45,452 nt of DNA from Candidatus Saccharimonadota bacterium (GCA_017404955.1 JAFRBH010000011.1:1-45452); one strand, 5' to 3'. Positions 7,653 to 16,156 are shown, counted from the stretch's first letter. Notes: generated by a model from the letters alone, not told the origin. Numbers and translations are program-made.

Positions 7653-7729
7653 GCCCGCATAGCTCAGTGGATTAGAGCACTTGTCTTCGGAACAAGGTGT
7701 CGGGGGTTCGAGTCCCTCTGCGGGTACCA
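7653..7729 (+). tRNA. tRNA-Arg (anticodon TCG)
   Basis: A complete cloverleaf. Acceptor GCCCGCA/TGCGGGT, D arm GCTC/GAGC, anticodon stem CTTGT/ACAAG with loop CTTCGGA (anticodon TCG), T arm GGGGG-TTCGAGT-CCCTC, discriminator A and an encoded CCA (7727-7729). Reads CGA and probably other CGN codons. Confidence 0.95.
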
Positions 7730-7762
7730 TTCCTGTGCTATAATGAAACCAAAGGAGAACTA

Positions 7763-9004
7763 ATGGAAAATAAACTAATTCTGATTACTAACCCAGGCAG
7801 CAGCTCAAGAAAATACGCCCTATATAAAGGCCAAGAACTAGTCTGCTCATTGCATTTCGAATTCGAAGGCAAAGAAATCATCTGTACTTTGAAGAAAGCC
7901 GACGGCAGCAAGAAAGTTTTGAAGCAAGAGTTCAAAGAGCTAACTTCTACTGTTGCTAACCTCGAACGCATTTTGACCGAAGAAGGTTTCCTTGGTGGCA
8001 TTGCTAAGCTTGATGCCATTCTCGCTCGCGTAGCTTGCCCAGGTGAATATTTCACCCAAGACCACGTTGTCGATGAAGAATACCTAAAAATGCTTGAAAA
8101 AGGCAAAAAGCGCGCTCCACTTCACGTTCCAGTAGTCGCTGGCGAAATCGAGCACTTCGTTAAATCTTTCAAGGGGACTCCAGTTATTGCTATTTCTGAC
8201 TCTTCCTTCCACGCTGACCGCCCAGATCTCATGAAATACTACGCATTTGACACTGAGCTCGCTGATAAAGCCGATGTTAAACGCTTTGGTTATCATGGTC
8301 TTTCCGTTGGTTCTATTACTAACTACATGAAATCCCAAGACATTTTGCCAGAAAAATTAATTGTCTGCCACCTTGGTAGTGGCTCTTCCGTCACCGCCGT
8401 TTTCGAAGGCAAATCTCTTGATACTTCTATGGGCTACACCCCGCTTGAAGGTGTAATGATGGCTACCCGCTGTGGTAACATTGACCCATCCGCCGCCCTA
8501 AGACTCAAACACTATCTCAAATTCGAAGCTGATGAATCTATCGAGAAATATCTCAACAAAGAGACTGGTCTTCTCGGTGTTTCCGGCCAGAGCGACGATA
8601 TGCGCGAAATCCTTCGTCTCCGCGATGAAGGTGACAAGCGCGGTACCTTCGCTCACGCTATGTTTGTTTACAAAGTCCAGAGCTTAATTGGTCAAATGGC
8701 TGCTTCCCTCGGTGGCGTAGACGCTATCGTCTTTACTGCAACCATTGGCGAACGCTCTGACGAAATCCGCCGCACCGTCACTCAGAAGCTCTCTTACCTA
8801 GGTTTTGCTATCGATGAGCAAAAGAACGTTGCTGACATGCCAGAACGCCACACCAATATCGCTGCCGAGGGTAGCAAACCAGTCTGGGTCATTCGTACCG
8901 ACGAGTTCGAAGAAATGATCAGACGTGCTGGCGCAATCCTCGATACCAACGCAGATGGCAATGTCGATGAATCCGAGCTTGACGCTGCCACTCTTAAGAA
9001 ATAA
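7763..9004 (+). CDS. ackA: Acetate kinase, divergent, with C-terminal EF-hand-like loop
   Basis: A 413-residue acetate kinase (acetyl phosphate + ADP to acetate + ATP) of the ASKHA fold. Family landmarks: NPGSSSRKY at the N-terminus (usually NAGSSSLK), the substrate Arg in LARVACPGEYF, SDSSFHAD, RFGYHGLSV with the catalytic-region His, HLGSGSSV, MATRCGNIDP, and FTATIGERSDEIR with the Mg-binding Glu. Substitutions in several of these make it a divergent member. The last 20 residues add DTNADGNVDESE, a textbook EF-hand loop pattern. TATAAT and AAAGGAG precede the ATG. The next gene starts 2 bp after the stop, an operon. Likely a main route of substrate-level ATP synthesis. Confidence 0.93.
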   Translation: MENKLILITNPGSSSRKYALYKGQELVCSLHFEFEGKEIICTLKKADGSKKVLKQEFKELTSTVANLERILTEEGFLGGIAKLDAILARVACPGEYFTQDHVVDEEYLKMLEKGKKRAPLHVPVVAGEIEHFVKSFKGTPVIAISDSSFHADRPDLMKYYAFDTELADKADVKRFGYHGLSVGSITNYMKSQDILPEKLIVCHLGSGSSVTAVFEGKSLDTSMGYTPLEGVMMATRCGNIDPSAALRLKHYLKFEADESIEKYLNKETGLLGVSGQSDDMREILRLRDEGDKRGTFAHAMFVYKVQSLIGQMAASLGGVDAIVFTATIGERSDEIRRTVTQKLSYLGFAIDEQKNVADMPERHTNIAAEGSKPVWVIRTDEFEEMIRRAGAILDTNADGNVDESELDAATLKK

Positions 9005-9006
9005 TC

Positions 9007-9600
9007 ATGAAGTCAAAAATTGAACCACAACAAGTTTCCGACAAAGAAACCGCTATACTTTTGGAGCTCCTAAACTCCACCGCCAACGTACCCGGTGACG
9101 TGGTAGAATTAGGTTGCTACAAAGGTAATACTTCCCTAGAGTTCGAACGCGTCCTAGAAAAATCCCAACCAGAAAAACACCTTTGGCTCTACGACTCTTT
9201 TGAAGGCTTACCAGCAAAAACCAAAGAGGATAATTCTGTAGCTGGCGATAATTTCAAGGCCGGAGAACTTCTCGTCACCAAGCGCGAAGTTGTTATGCGT
9301 TTCAAAAAAGCCGGCCTGAAAGTCCCACGCATTAGGAAAAATTTCTTCGAGAATTTAGACCCTGAGCAAGATTTCCCAGAACTAATTTCCTTTGCTTTTC
9401 TAGATGGCGATCTTTATGGTTCCATCAAAACTAGCCTCGAACTCGTCTGGAAAAAACTTGATAAAAACGCCGTTGTGGTAGTTCACGATTACAATAACCC
9501 TGAGCTTCCCGGCGTCTCCAAGGCTCTGGAAGAGTGGTCAAAAAACCATCATTTTACAATCACCCAACGAGAAACTCTCGCCATTATTAAGCTTATTTAA
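9007..9600 (+). CDS. TylF/MycF-like class I SAM-dependent methyltransferase
   Basis: A 197-residue protein. SAM-site motif I is VVELGCYKGNTS; YDSFEGLP and FAFLDGDLYGSIKTSLE followed by VVVHDYNNPELPGV are characteristic of the TylF/MycF (macrocin-O-methyltransferase-like) family, in which two Asp bind Mg. In this lineage the substrate is probably a sugar or cell-surface glycan, but that is inference. It is translationally close to ackA (2 bp gap) and its 3' end overlaps the convergent pyrG by 8 bp. Confidence 0.88.
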   Translation: MKSKIEPQQVSDKETAILLELLNSTANVPGDVVELGCYKGNTSLEFERVLEKSQPEKHLWLYDSFEGLPAKTKEDNSVAGDNFKAGELLVTKREVVMRFKKAGLKVPRIRKNFFENLDPEQDFPELISFAFLDGDLYGSIKTSLELVWKKLDKNAVVVVHDYNNPELPGVSKALEEWSKNHHFTITQRETLAIIKLI

Positions 9601-11281
9601 GACTCTTGATAAATCTATAGAAGAGTGGGTGCACTGCTAGTGGCCTAGACTTGAACTCTGGGTGTGCTTGTGTTGCTACAAAGAATTTGCAATCTGGAGC
9701 TTCCACAAATTCCACCAACTTGCCATCTGGTGAAGTACCAGAAACCTTAAGTCCGCCCTTTTCAATTTCCGGAAGATACTTTTGATTCACTTCATAACGA
9801 TGACGATGGCGCTCAATTACTTTCACTGTGCCGTTCTTCAAAACTTCTGTGCCATAGACATATTTCTTGCCGTCTTCTGCCGCGCTACGATAAATATCCG
9901 CCATCAAAGTTCCCTTTTTGAGTGTTGCTGGATAATCACCAAGTCTCATCGTGCCACCAGTAGATTCTTTGCCCTGCTGACCTTCCATAATGTAAATCAC
10001 ATTCGCAAAATTACGTGGCTTCTTATAATCAGGGTCATTCAAGAATTCTTCTGAAGCTGCACCAGAAAGTCCACCACGTCTAGCTGCTGCAATACAAGCC
10101 GCCTGCAATCCCAAACATAGTCCTAAATATGGCTTATCGTTTGCTAACGCATACTCTGCAGCTTTAATCTTCCCTTCTACGCCACGCAAACCAAAGCCAC
10201 CTGGTACCACAATACCGTCTACTTCGTCCAAAGCCTTCACGGCATTTGACTCAGTATCGCCACCAGCAGACAAGTCCTCAGCATTGATCCACTTAATCTC
10301 GAGATTCACATCATTCCATGCTGCTGCTGCCTTGAGCGCTTCGGTCACACAGATGTAAGTGTCTTCATTGCCAACATATTTTGCCACTAAACCTACACGC
10401 AAAGTCTTATCATATTCTGTGGAGCGTCTTGCCGAGTATTCTGCCCATTTAGACATATCTGGGTCACTATCATCATCCACAAAATCATCTAGAATATTAA
10501 GTACGCCAGATTTTAGCACATTAAATGGCACATCGTAAACTGAATCAATATCTGGCAAGTTCACCACTGCGTCAGAAGAAATACCAGAAAACGCTGCGAT
10601 TTTCTCACAAATCGCTCTTGGACATGGCTTCTCTGTCCTCACACAAACAATATCTGGGATAATACCAAAACCACGCAGATCTTTAAGCGCATTCTGCGCT
10701 GGCTTGGTCTTTAATTCTTTGGAAGTATTGATCCACGGCACATACACTACCGAAAGATATAGACAATTCCTGCGCCCCACCGCATTAGAAAATAGCCTAA
10801 TTGCCTCAATGAACGGCAAACCTTCGTAGTCACCTACTGTACCACCGATTTCCACGATATGTACATCAGAATCAGCCGATGCTTTAGCGATTTTTTCTTG
10901 CACCAAATCTGTAAAATGTGGCACCAGCTGGACGGTTTTACCGTGGAAACCGCCTGCACGCTCACGTTCAATTAATTCTTTATAAATCCCACCAGAAAGG
11001 GTAATTGAATATTTAGAAGTTTCAAAATCTAGAAATCTCTCATAGTGACCAAGGTCAAGGTCTGTTTCTACACCATCATGAGTAACATAACATTCGCCGT
11101 GTTCTACTGGGTTCAAAAGTCCAGCATCAACATTCAAGTATGGGTCACATTTTTGCATGGTTACTTTGTAACCTTTTGCTTTCAAGATTGCCCCCATCGA
11201 AGCTGCCGTAATACCTTTGCCAACACCGGAAAGCACCCCACCGGTTACAAAAATATACTTACATTTTTTATTTTTTGTCAC
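9593..11281 (-). CDS. pyrG: CTP synthase
   Basis: A 562-residue two-domain enzyme converting UTP + ATP + glutamine to CTP. The N-terminal synthetase domain has the P-loop GGVLSGVGKG and the CDPYLNVDAG segment. The C-terminal class I glutamine amidotransferase domain has oxyanion GGFGLRG, the nucleophile in LCLGLQ, and the His/Glu of QAHPEF. The start codon is GTG, supported by a GGAAGGAGGT site 7 nt upstream. TGCTATAAT lies about 45 nt upstream next to the palindrome at 11338. It is slightly longer than the usual ~535-550 residues. Confidence 0.97.
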   Translation of the reverse strand: MTKNKKCKYIFVTGGVLSGVGKGITAASMGAILKAKGYKVTMQKCDPYLNVDAGLLNPVEHGECYVTHDGVETDLDLGHYERFLDFETSKYSITLSGGIYKELIERERAGGFHGKTVQLVPHFTDLVQEKIAKASADSDVHIVEIGGTVGDYEGLPFIEAIRLFSNAVGRRNCLYLSVVYVPWINTSKELKTKPAQNALKDLRGFGIIPDIVCVRTEKPCPRAICEKIAAFSGISSDAVVNLPDIDSVYDVPFNVLKSGVLNILDDFVDDDSDPDMSKWAEYSARRSTEYDKTLRVGLVAKYVGNEDTYICVTEALKAAAAWNDVNLEIKWINAEDLSAGGDTESNAVKALDEVDGIVVPGGFGLRGVEGKIKAAEYALANDKPYLGLCLGLQAACIAAARRGGLSGAASEEFLNDPDYKKPRNFANVIYIMEGQQGKESTGGTMRLGDYPATLKKGTLMADIYRSAAEDGKKYVYGTEVLKNGTVKVIERHRHRYEVNQKYLPEIEKGGLKVSGTSPDGKLVEFVEAPDCKFFVATQAHPEFKSRPLAVHPLFYRFIKSLK

Positions 11282-11337
11282 GGCAAACCTCCTTCCCCAC
11301 CAACATTAATGACCCTTTGCATAAATTATAGCATAGG

Positions 11338-11499
11338 AAATTCTTACAAATATAAATTTTGTAACATGATGACGAACCAAATAAAAAATAGTTTTCTACA
11401 AGTCGAGCACGGAACTGTCAATTCCGGCGCAGACTTGCCTAGAAAACTATTTTTTATTTGACGTGAGGAAACCGTTATAAAATTTATATTTGTGAATTT
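11338..11499. repeat. 162-bp interrupted palindrome between ABC permease and pyrG
   Basis: Outer arms pair AAATTC(TT)-ACAAATATAAATTTT-N-TAAC with their complement. A 13-nt internal loop separates these from a second perfect block of 20 bp (AAATAAAAAATAGTTTTCTA) and CAAGTC. The apex is a small hairpin CGGAA-N7-TTCCG. About 50 of 67 positions per arm pair. It lies after the permease stop and before the pyrG promoter, so it could act as a terminator in either direction or be a MITE-like inverted-repeat element. No transposase is attached. Confidence 0.8.
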
Positions 11500-11500
11500 T

Positions 11501-12730
11501 CTATCTATAGTAGCGCAAAGATTCAATAGGGTTCTTGCGGGATGCCTTAATTGCTGGATACATACCAAAGATAATACCGATAATCACTGAGGTACCCACA
11601 GATACCAGCAAAATACTCCAGCTAATAAATGGTGCAAATGGTGTCACTACGGAGATTAAGAATGCAATCACATAACCCAAAATCAAACCAAGCATACCAC
11701 CTGCAAGTGACAAAATCAGAGACTCAAACAAGAACTGAAGCATAATGTTGGAAGAGCTTGCACCTACAGCTTTTCTAATACCAATCTCACGGGTACGCTC
11801 TGCTACTGATACGAGCAAAATATTCATCACGCCTACACCACCAACAATTAGAGAGATACCAGCCACTAGCGTCAACATTCCTGATACGATCTGGAACAAG
11901 CCACCAGCTGGATGAGAAATATCTTCACCGGAAAGAATCTGGAAGTTCATATCACCAGACTTTTCTGATGCCAACATATCACTCATTTCCTGCATCACGG
12001 ATGGCACCACGGAAGTGCTAGCAGCCTTCACATTAATCTGTTGAATCTGGAAAGAACCACCTAGCTGGTAAAGATAATCTGCCGATACCAACATTGCATT
12101 GTCAAAATCAACGTTATCAAAGTTAATTGGATCTTCTGTCTCCTCCAACATACCAGTCACGATAAACTTGTGATCGAGCATATTAAAGGTCTTACCAATT
12201 GCTTCTGTACCGGTACCAAAGAGTTTGTAGGATAAGTCCTTGCCTACTACTGCTGAGTTTTCTACAGTGTCAGAAATGAAAGTTCCGCTCTTTAGCTGTA
12301 GGTTCTGAATCTTCATCAAATCTTCAGACGTGCCAACCACGGTTGCTGAAGGTACGGTACGATCTTCTGCGGTAAGCGTTACCACAGACTGGGCAATTGG
12401 TGCAGCAGCAGTAGTATCATCAAGTGCAGCAATTGCTTTAGCGTCTAGAAGTGTTAAGTTAGAAGTCAAATACTGGTTAGAAGCAGTCAAGCTCTCCACC
12501 ATATTTTCAATTGTATTAGAATGCTTAGCTGGTCGCACCACAATCAGATCCGCGCCCAAATTCTTCACCTGCGTAGAAATCACGTTATTAATGCTTCCAG
12601 AAAGTGACATAATCAAAATGATGCTAGCCACACCAATCGCAATACCAAGACAAGTTAGAAAACTCCTAGTTCTGTTTTGCTTCAAAGATTCTTTTGCAAG
12701 ATTATAATGTGTTCTAATTAAAAGACTCAT
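11501..12730 (-). CDS. ABC transporter permease, MacB/FtsX type
   Basis: A 409-residue permease with one N-terminal transmembrane helix (about 28-50), a long extracytoplasmic MacB-like core domain (about 55-270) and three C-terminal helices of the FtsX domain (about 285-400), including VAERTREIGIRKAVGAS, the usual family signature. The start overlaps the stop of the ATPase gene by 4 nt (ATGA), so the two are translationally coupled. Relatives export peptides, lipoproteins or antibiotics, or transmit mechanical signals; no outer-membrane partner is expected in a monoderm. Substrate unknown. Confidence 0.93.
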   Translation of the reverse strand: MSLLIRTHYNLAKESLKQNRTRSFLTCLGIAIGVASIILIMSLSGSINNVISTQVKNLGADLIVVRPAKHSNTIENMVESLTASNQYLTSNLTLLDAKAIAALDDTTAAAPIAQSVVTLTAEDRTVPSATVVGTSEDLMKIQNLQLKSGTFISDTVENSAVVGKDLSYKLFGTGTEAIGKTFNMLDHKFIVTGMLEETEDPINFDNVDFDNAMLVSADYLYQLGGSFQIQQINVKAASTSVVPSVMQEMSDMLASEKSGDMNFQILSGEDISHPAGGLFQIVSGMLTLVAGISLIVGGVGVMNILLVSVAERTREIGIRKAVGASSSNIMLQFLFESLILSLAGGMLGLILGYVIAFLISVVTPFAPFISWSILLVSVGTSVIIGIIFGMYPAIKASRKNPIESLRYYR

Positions 12731-13860
12731 TTTTTACCCCCGTTCTTTTTGCCAGATTTCTTTCCAGATTTTTTGCGACTAGTCTTCTTGGTAGTTTTCT
12801 TTTCAGCCTTTTCTTCAGATTCTTTAGACTCTTTAGATTCTTCTGTTTTCTCAGCTTCTTCGGCATCTTTCTTAATCGCCTTGAGTTTCAAATTTCTAGC
12901 ATTGTCATCAGTCCTCATCGCTGCTGTACCGACTGCCTTCAAAAATTCTTCTTCAGAAATTTCTGCACGTTCTTCTTCCCTCGCCTCAGATTCCGCAACT
13001 TCTTCAATCTCCTCTGCCTCTGCTTCTGCTTCGATTTCCTTCTCAAGCTCGGAAATCTTTTCTTCCACATCGGCTTCTTTCTTGCCAGAAAGCGCCTCTT
13101 TCATTTCCTTCAAAATTTGGCGTTTTCTAAAATGTACTGACACCGGCTGTGGCAAATCTCTATCTTCCACCGTCTTAATATCAGTATCAATCTGACCATC
13201 AAGCATATTAATCACGCGCGTTGCATAAACGGTAAGTGCTGGGTTATGTGTCACCATAATAATGGTATTACCTGCTTGGTGAATTTCACGCAATTCTTCC
13301 ATCACTACATGAGAAGAACGAGAATCAAGATTACCAGTTGGCTCATCGGCCAAGATAATCTCCGGCTCGCCCACCAAACTTCTTGCAATCGCCACACGCT
13401 GTTGCTGACCGCCAGAAAGTTGATAAGGCATATAATATTCACGTTCCTGAAGATGGAACCTCTCCAAAACTCTATCCGCCTGAATCTCACGATGTATCTT
13501 AGAAAAACCTGCATAAACCAATGGCAAAGTCACATTTTCTAGCACGTTGAGTCGTGGAATCAAATTAAAATCTTGAAAAATCACGCCAATTTTCTTAGCG
13601 CGAAGTCTAGCTCTTTTTCTACCAGAAACTTTGTCAACAGATTCACCATTCAAGAGGTATTCGCCATCAGTTGGCTCATCTAGAAGCCCAATGATATTTA
13701 GGAGTGTAGTCTTACCACAGCCAGAAGGACCCATAATCATAATAAACTCGCCGCGTTTCACCGTAAGATCAAAATCTCTAAGGGCATACGACTCAGCGTC
13801 CCCATAACCATAGCGTTTAGTTAGGCCTTTGAGGTCTATAATCACATCCTGTGGGCTCAT
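12727..13860 (-). CDS. ABC transporter ATP-binding protein with long charged C-terminal tail
   Basis: A 377-residue MacB/LolD-type ATPase. Walker A is GPSGCGKTT, Q-loop FQDFNLIPR, signature LSGGQQQR, Walker B ILADEPTGNLD, switch His in VTHNP. These fill about residues 1-230. The remaining ~140 residues are unusual: a Glu/Ala-rich likely coiled coil, then a Lys/Ser/Glu-rich stretch ending in repeated KKSGKK. Upstream in-frame codons exist, but TATAAT lies 9 nt before the ATG at 13860, so this start is preferred. Coupled to the permease gene by ATGA overlap. Confidence 0.92.
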   Translation of the reverse strand: MSPQDVIIDLKGLTKRYGYGDAESYALRDFDLTVKRGEFIMIMGPSGCGKTTLLNIIGLLDEPTDGEYLLNGESVDKVSGRKRARLRAKKIGVIFQDFNLIPRLNVLENVTLPLVYAGFSKIHREIQADRVLERFHLQEREYYMPYQLSGGQQQRVAIARSLVGEPEIILADEPTGNLDSRSSHVVMEELREIHQAGNTIIMVTHNPALTVYATRVINMLDGQIDTDIKTVEDRDLPQPVSVHFRKRQILKEMKEALSGKKEADVEEKISELEKEIEAEAEAEEIEEVAESEAREEERAEISEEEFLKAVGTAAMRTDDNARNLKLKAIKKDAEEAEKTEESKESKESEEKAEKKTTKKTSRKKSGKKSGKKNGGKK

Positions 13861-13974
13861 ATTGATGCTATTATAACTCTTCCCTGTTAATTCCGCAAGC
13901 ATAAGGGGTAAGAAAAATGCTAAAAAACGCCCTTCTCTCTAGACAAAAATGACATTTTGTGGTATAATAGAGTT

Positions 13975-14234
13975 ATAACAATTGTTTTCCCTATCTGGGA
14001 CCGATACACAATTCTCTGGACGAAGAGGTATGGATTGAATACAACACGTATGTCCATTACCTGGAGCTCAAAGAAGACTGTGCAGCGCACGACGTCCAGA
14101 TCGAACTGGACAGCGTCTATCGCTCAGAAGTAGAACAACAAGACATCTGGGATGAATTCACTGAAGAATATGGCATTGACTATGTCAAGAGCCACGTCGC
14201 CGTTCCCGGATATTCCGAGCATCACACCGGTCTG
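13975..14234 (+). pseudogene. Broken VanY-type D,D-carboxypeptidase (M15) fragment
   Basis: From about 14019 the plus strand encodes LDEEVWIEYN, then LDSVYRSEVEQQDIWDEF and VAVPGYSEHHTGL, matching the SxYRS...Q and PGxSEHxTG motifs of peptidase family M15B (zinc His included). The frame has no ATG, GTG or TTG after its upstream TAG, and the match stops after HHTGL, losing the second half of the catalytic domain. TATAAT at 13963-13968 is followed after 6 nt by ATA where a leaderless ATG would be expected, in a different frame, suggesting a lost start plus frameshift. The truncation point abuts the promoter of the C39-like gene. An intact VanY gene is at 36419. Confidence 0.8.
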
Positions 14235-14247
14235 ATTCTTTTATCTA

Positions 14248-14276
14248 TTGACATTGTCATCAAAAAATGTTACATT
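14248..14276 (+). promoter_or_regulatory. Promoter of the C39-like peptidase gene
   Basis: TTGACA at 14248-14253, a 17-nt spacer and TACATT at 14271-14276 place the transcription start within a few bases of the GTG codon at 14286. Confidence 0.7.
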
Positions 14277-14285
14277 AATCTTATC

Positions 14286-15641
14286 GTGGTCAAACACAGA
14301 AAGGTCATCAAAAAACAGAATAAATCGCATGCAAAGTTGATTATTTTTCTGGTGCTCGCCGGACTAATTATCGTCGGCTTAATTATCTGGGCCGCCATCT
14401 CTATCCACAACGCTAATGTCGAAAAAGAGCACAAAGAGCGTCTAGAACAGGCTGTCAGTTTCTGCGAAGGGCTTTTTGATGAAACTACCGCCATCAAAAA
14501 AGATACCACCAAAGAGAATCTAAACAATTGCAAAAGTCGTCTTGACGAAATCGCCGGAGGCAATACTAAGAGCGTCAGCGCCGAAACTATCGATGCCGAA
14601 AAAGAACAAACCAAAAAATTATTAGAACAAGTCGAGAGCGCTTTCTCCTACCTAGATTGGACTAAATCCGCCAACAATTTCATCGATAAAGACAACATTG
14701 TCAAAGATACCTTGGAAGAAAAAGATATCGTTTCTCTCGACACTTCCATGAAAGAACTTTCCAAGGTCTACCAAAAGACCGCTGGCGAAAAACTAGAATT
14801 CTTAAGAGCAGAATTTCTCAAAATGCAAGATGCAAAAAACGCCGTAAATGGTCTTTTTACCTCTATTGATCGCGCCGAAGTCCGCCAGAATGTCCGTCGC
14901 GCCGAATATAATGAAGCCAAAGAAAAAGTCGATAATTTGAAGCAGGAAAGCCTGAAACAAAATCTAAACGAAGCTTTAGATAAGGTTCTGCCAGTAATCG
15001 AAGAGCAAGAACGCATTGCTCGCGAACTCGCCGAAAAAGCTCGCCGTGAACGTGAAGAAGAAGAAAGAAAAATTGCCGCTTCTTGGCATCGCCTTGATGT
15101 CTCTCCATATTACATCAATCAATTTGCCGCCAATATCAAAAGTGGCTGCGAAGCCGCATCTCTGCTCATGGCCGCCAAATATAAAGGCTACATTCGCGGC
15201 ATGAGTTATCAGAGTTTTGCTAGTAACATGCCAAAAAGTGACACCGACCCCAACCAAGGTTTCTACCTCAGTATGACTGATCTCGAGCCAAGAGATGAAG
15301 CCCACTGGATTGCCCCGGCTCCTCTCGCCGCCTATGGCGCCGCCAGCGGCATCTCCGTAGCTAACGTTTCCGGTGCAAGTATTGACCAACTAGACAACGA
15401 AGTCAAAAACGGCAATCCTGTCATCATTTATCTCACTTTTGGCTTCAACGACCCCAAAGAATATAGCAAGGGCGTACCAAGAAATCTTCACGTGATGGTG
15501 CTTTCCGGTTTCAATTCTTACACCGGCGAGCAACAATTCTACGACCCATGGCCAGTCAACGGTAATAACCCTACTCTCTCTAAAGCTCGCACCGAATATC
15601 TTTACAATGCCAGCGGCCACCGCGCTCTCGTAGTGAGATAG
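14286..15641 (+). CDS. Membrane-anchored C39-like cysteine peptidase with coiled-coil stalk
   Basis: A 451-residue protein: short basic N-terminus, one transmembrane anchor (about 18-40), a ~220-residue charged stretch predicted by eye to be coiled coil, ending in an RRERE-type segment near 245-260, then a peptidase C39-like domain. Catalytic candidates are Gln and Cys in INQFAANIKSGCEAAS, His in NLHVMVLSGF and Asp in YDPW. C39_2-type domains of this kind occur in secreted peptidases and wall-associated proteins. The start is GTG, close to a TTGACA/TACATT promoter. It follows directly on the truncated VanY fragment. Likely acts outside the cell on wall peptides or proteins; substrate unknown. 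Confidence 0.85.
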   Translation: MVKHRKVIKKQNKSHAKLIIFLVLAGLIIVGLIIWAAISIHNANVEKEHKERLEQAVSFCEGLFDETTAIKKDTTKENLNNCKSRLDEIAGGNTKSVSAETIDAEKEQTKKLLEQVESAFSYLDWTKSANNFIDKDNIVKDTLEEKDIVSLDTSMKELSKVYQKTAGEKLEFLRAEFLKMQDAKNAVNGLFTSIDRAEVRQNVRRAEYNEAKEKVDNLKQESLKQNLNEALDKVLPVIEEQERIARELAEKARREREEEERKIAASWHRLDVSPYYINQFAANIKSGCEAASLLMAAKYKGYIRGMSYQSFASNMPKSDTDPNQGFYLSMTDLEPRDEAHWIAPAPLAAYGAASGISVANVSGASIDQLDNEVKNGNPVIIYLTFGFNDPKEYSKGVPRNLHVMVLSGFNSYTGEQQFYDPWPVNGNNPTLSKARTEYLYNASGHRALVVR

Positions 15642-15700
15642 TTTTCCATAGAAACCCCAACCAAACTAAAATTCTATAAATATTCAAGATAGACTGACTC

Positions 15701-15730
15701 CACGCACAAAATTCACTGCTAGTACAATAA
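15701..15730 (+). pseudogene. Relic of the 3' end of the 66-codon gene
   Basis: The bases encode HAQNSLLVQ and a TAA stop, matching YARNSLPVQ-stop at the end of the 66-codon gene (15997-16026). Similarity continues a few bases past the stop (CCAATAA against CCAAAAA). No upstream part of the gene is present, so this is a leftover tail of a duplicate copy. Confidence 0.6.
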
Positions 15731-15742
15731 CCAATAAATAGC

Positions 15743-15766
15743 GGGAACGCCTAGACGAAGTTCGAA
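15743..15766 (+). repeat. Partial copy of the GACGAAGTTCGAA repeat
   Basis: GGGAACGCCTAGACGAAGTTCGAA resembles the right half of the ~57-bp repeats that flank thyX (at 28584 and 29990), which read GCGTCTGGACGAAGTTCGAAC. The hairpin half is missing. (The match is quoted in two overlapping pieces: GGGAACGCCTAGACG and GACGAAGTTCGAA.). Confidence 0.5.
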
Positions 15767-15825
15767 TAAGAATGTTAAAATAATAAATGTATCGTGGGGA
15801 GTACTTTTAGAAAGGTAGGTAAAAA

Positions 15826-16026
15826 ATGAATTTTTGTGAAGAGGTGGCACGAGAGTGTAAAGCTGCTAATATTGATGTAAAAATCGTAGAAGTCCCATCG
15901 CATTTGAGACCAACTCCTGAGGACTATGCAGAATTAGAGCGAAAAATTGCTTTAAGATGTTCCGAAAACGACAGGATGCTCAGAATGAGCGAATTCTACG
16001 CCAGAAATTCACTGCCAGTACAATAA
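15826..16026 (+). CDS. Small hypothetical protein (66 aa)
   Basis: A 66-residue soluble, charged protein with three Cys and a central PSHLRPTPEDYAELERKI helix-like segment. No family recognised. An AAAGGTAGGT ribosome site precedes the ATG and a clear terminator follows at 16034. The tail of a second copy survives 300 bp upstream (15701-15730), so the gene belongs to a locally duplicated, partly decayed family. Confidence 0.65.
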   Translation: MNFCEEVARECKAANIDVKIVEVPSHLRPTPEDYAELERKIALRCSENDRMLRMSEFYARNSLPVQ

Positions 16027-16033
16027 CCAAAAA

Positions 16034-16057
16034 GGCCGAGAAAACTCGGTCTTTTTT
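16034..16057 (+). terminator. Terminator of the 66-codon gene
   Basis: GGCCGAG-AAAA-CTCGGTC followed by six T, 8 bp after the stop codon. Confidence 0.85.
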
Positions 16058-16070
16058 CCACGCATAAAAA

Positions 16071-16087
16071 TGGCGGAAGCGAGAGGA
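16071..16087. repeat. 17-bp duplicate of the tRNA-Ser 3' end
   Basis: TGGCGGAAGCGAGAGGA is identical to the CCA/acceptor/T-arm end of tRNA-Ser at 16157-16173, 86 bp away in the same orientation. It runs into a strong hairpin (AGAGGAAGCC-TAC-GGCCTCCTCT). This looks like an attachment-site duplicate or a partial tRNA duplication. Confidence 0.65.
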
Positions 16088-16120
16088 AGCCTACGGCCTC
16101 CTCTATGCTTCCTTGCACAT

Positions 16121-16149
16121 AAAAAACTGAGAGCAAGCTCTCGTTTTTT
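16121..16149 (-). terminator. Terminator downstream of tRNA-Ser(GGA)
   Basis: GAGAGC-AA-GCTCTC flanked by A6 and T6, so it can work in both directions. The same hairpin type follows the other tRNA-Ser genes (near 30801 and 40490). Confidence 0.8.
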
Positions 16150-16156
16150 CATGTGA

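Noticed and set aside
11344..11568. A 74-codon minus-strand frame within the palindrome
   Set aside because: It consists of the inverted-repeat arms and the end of the permease gene; no ribosome site or family.
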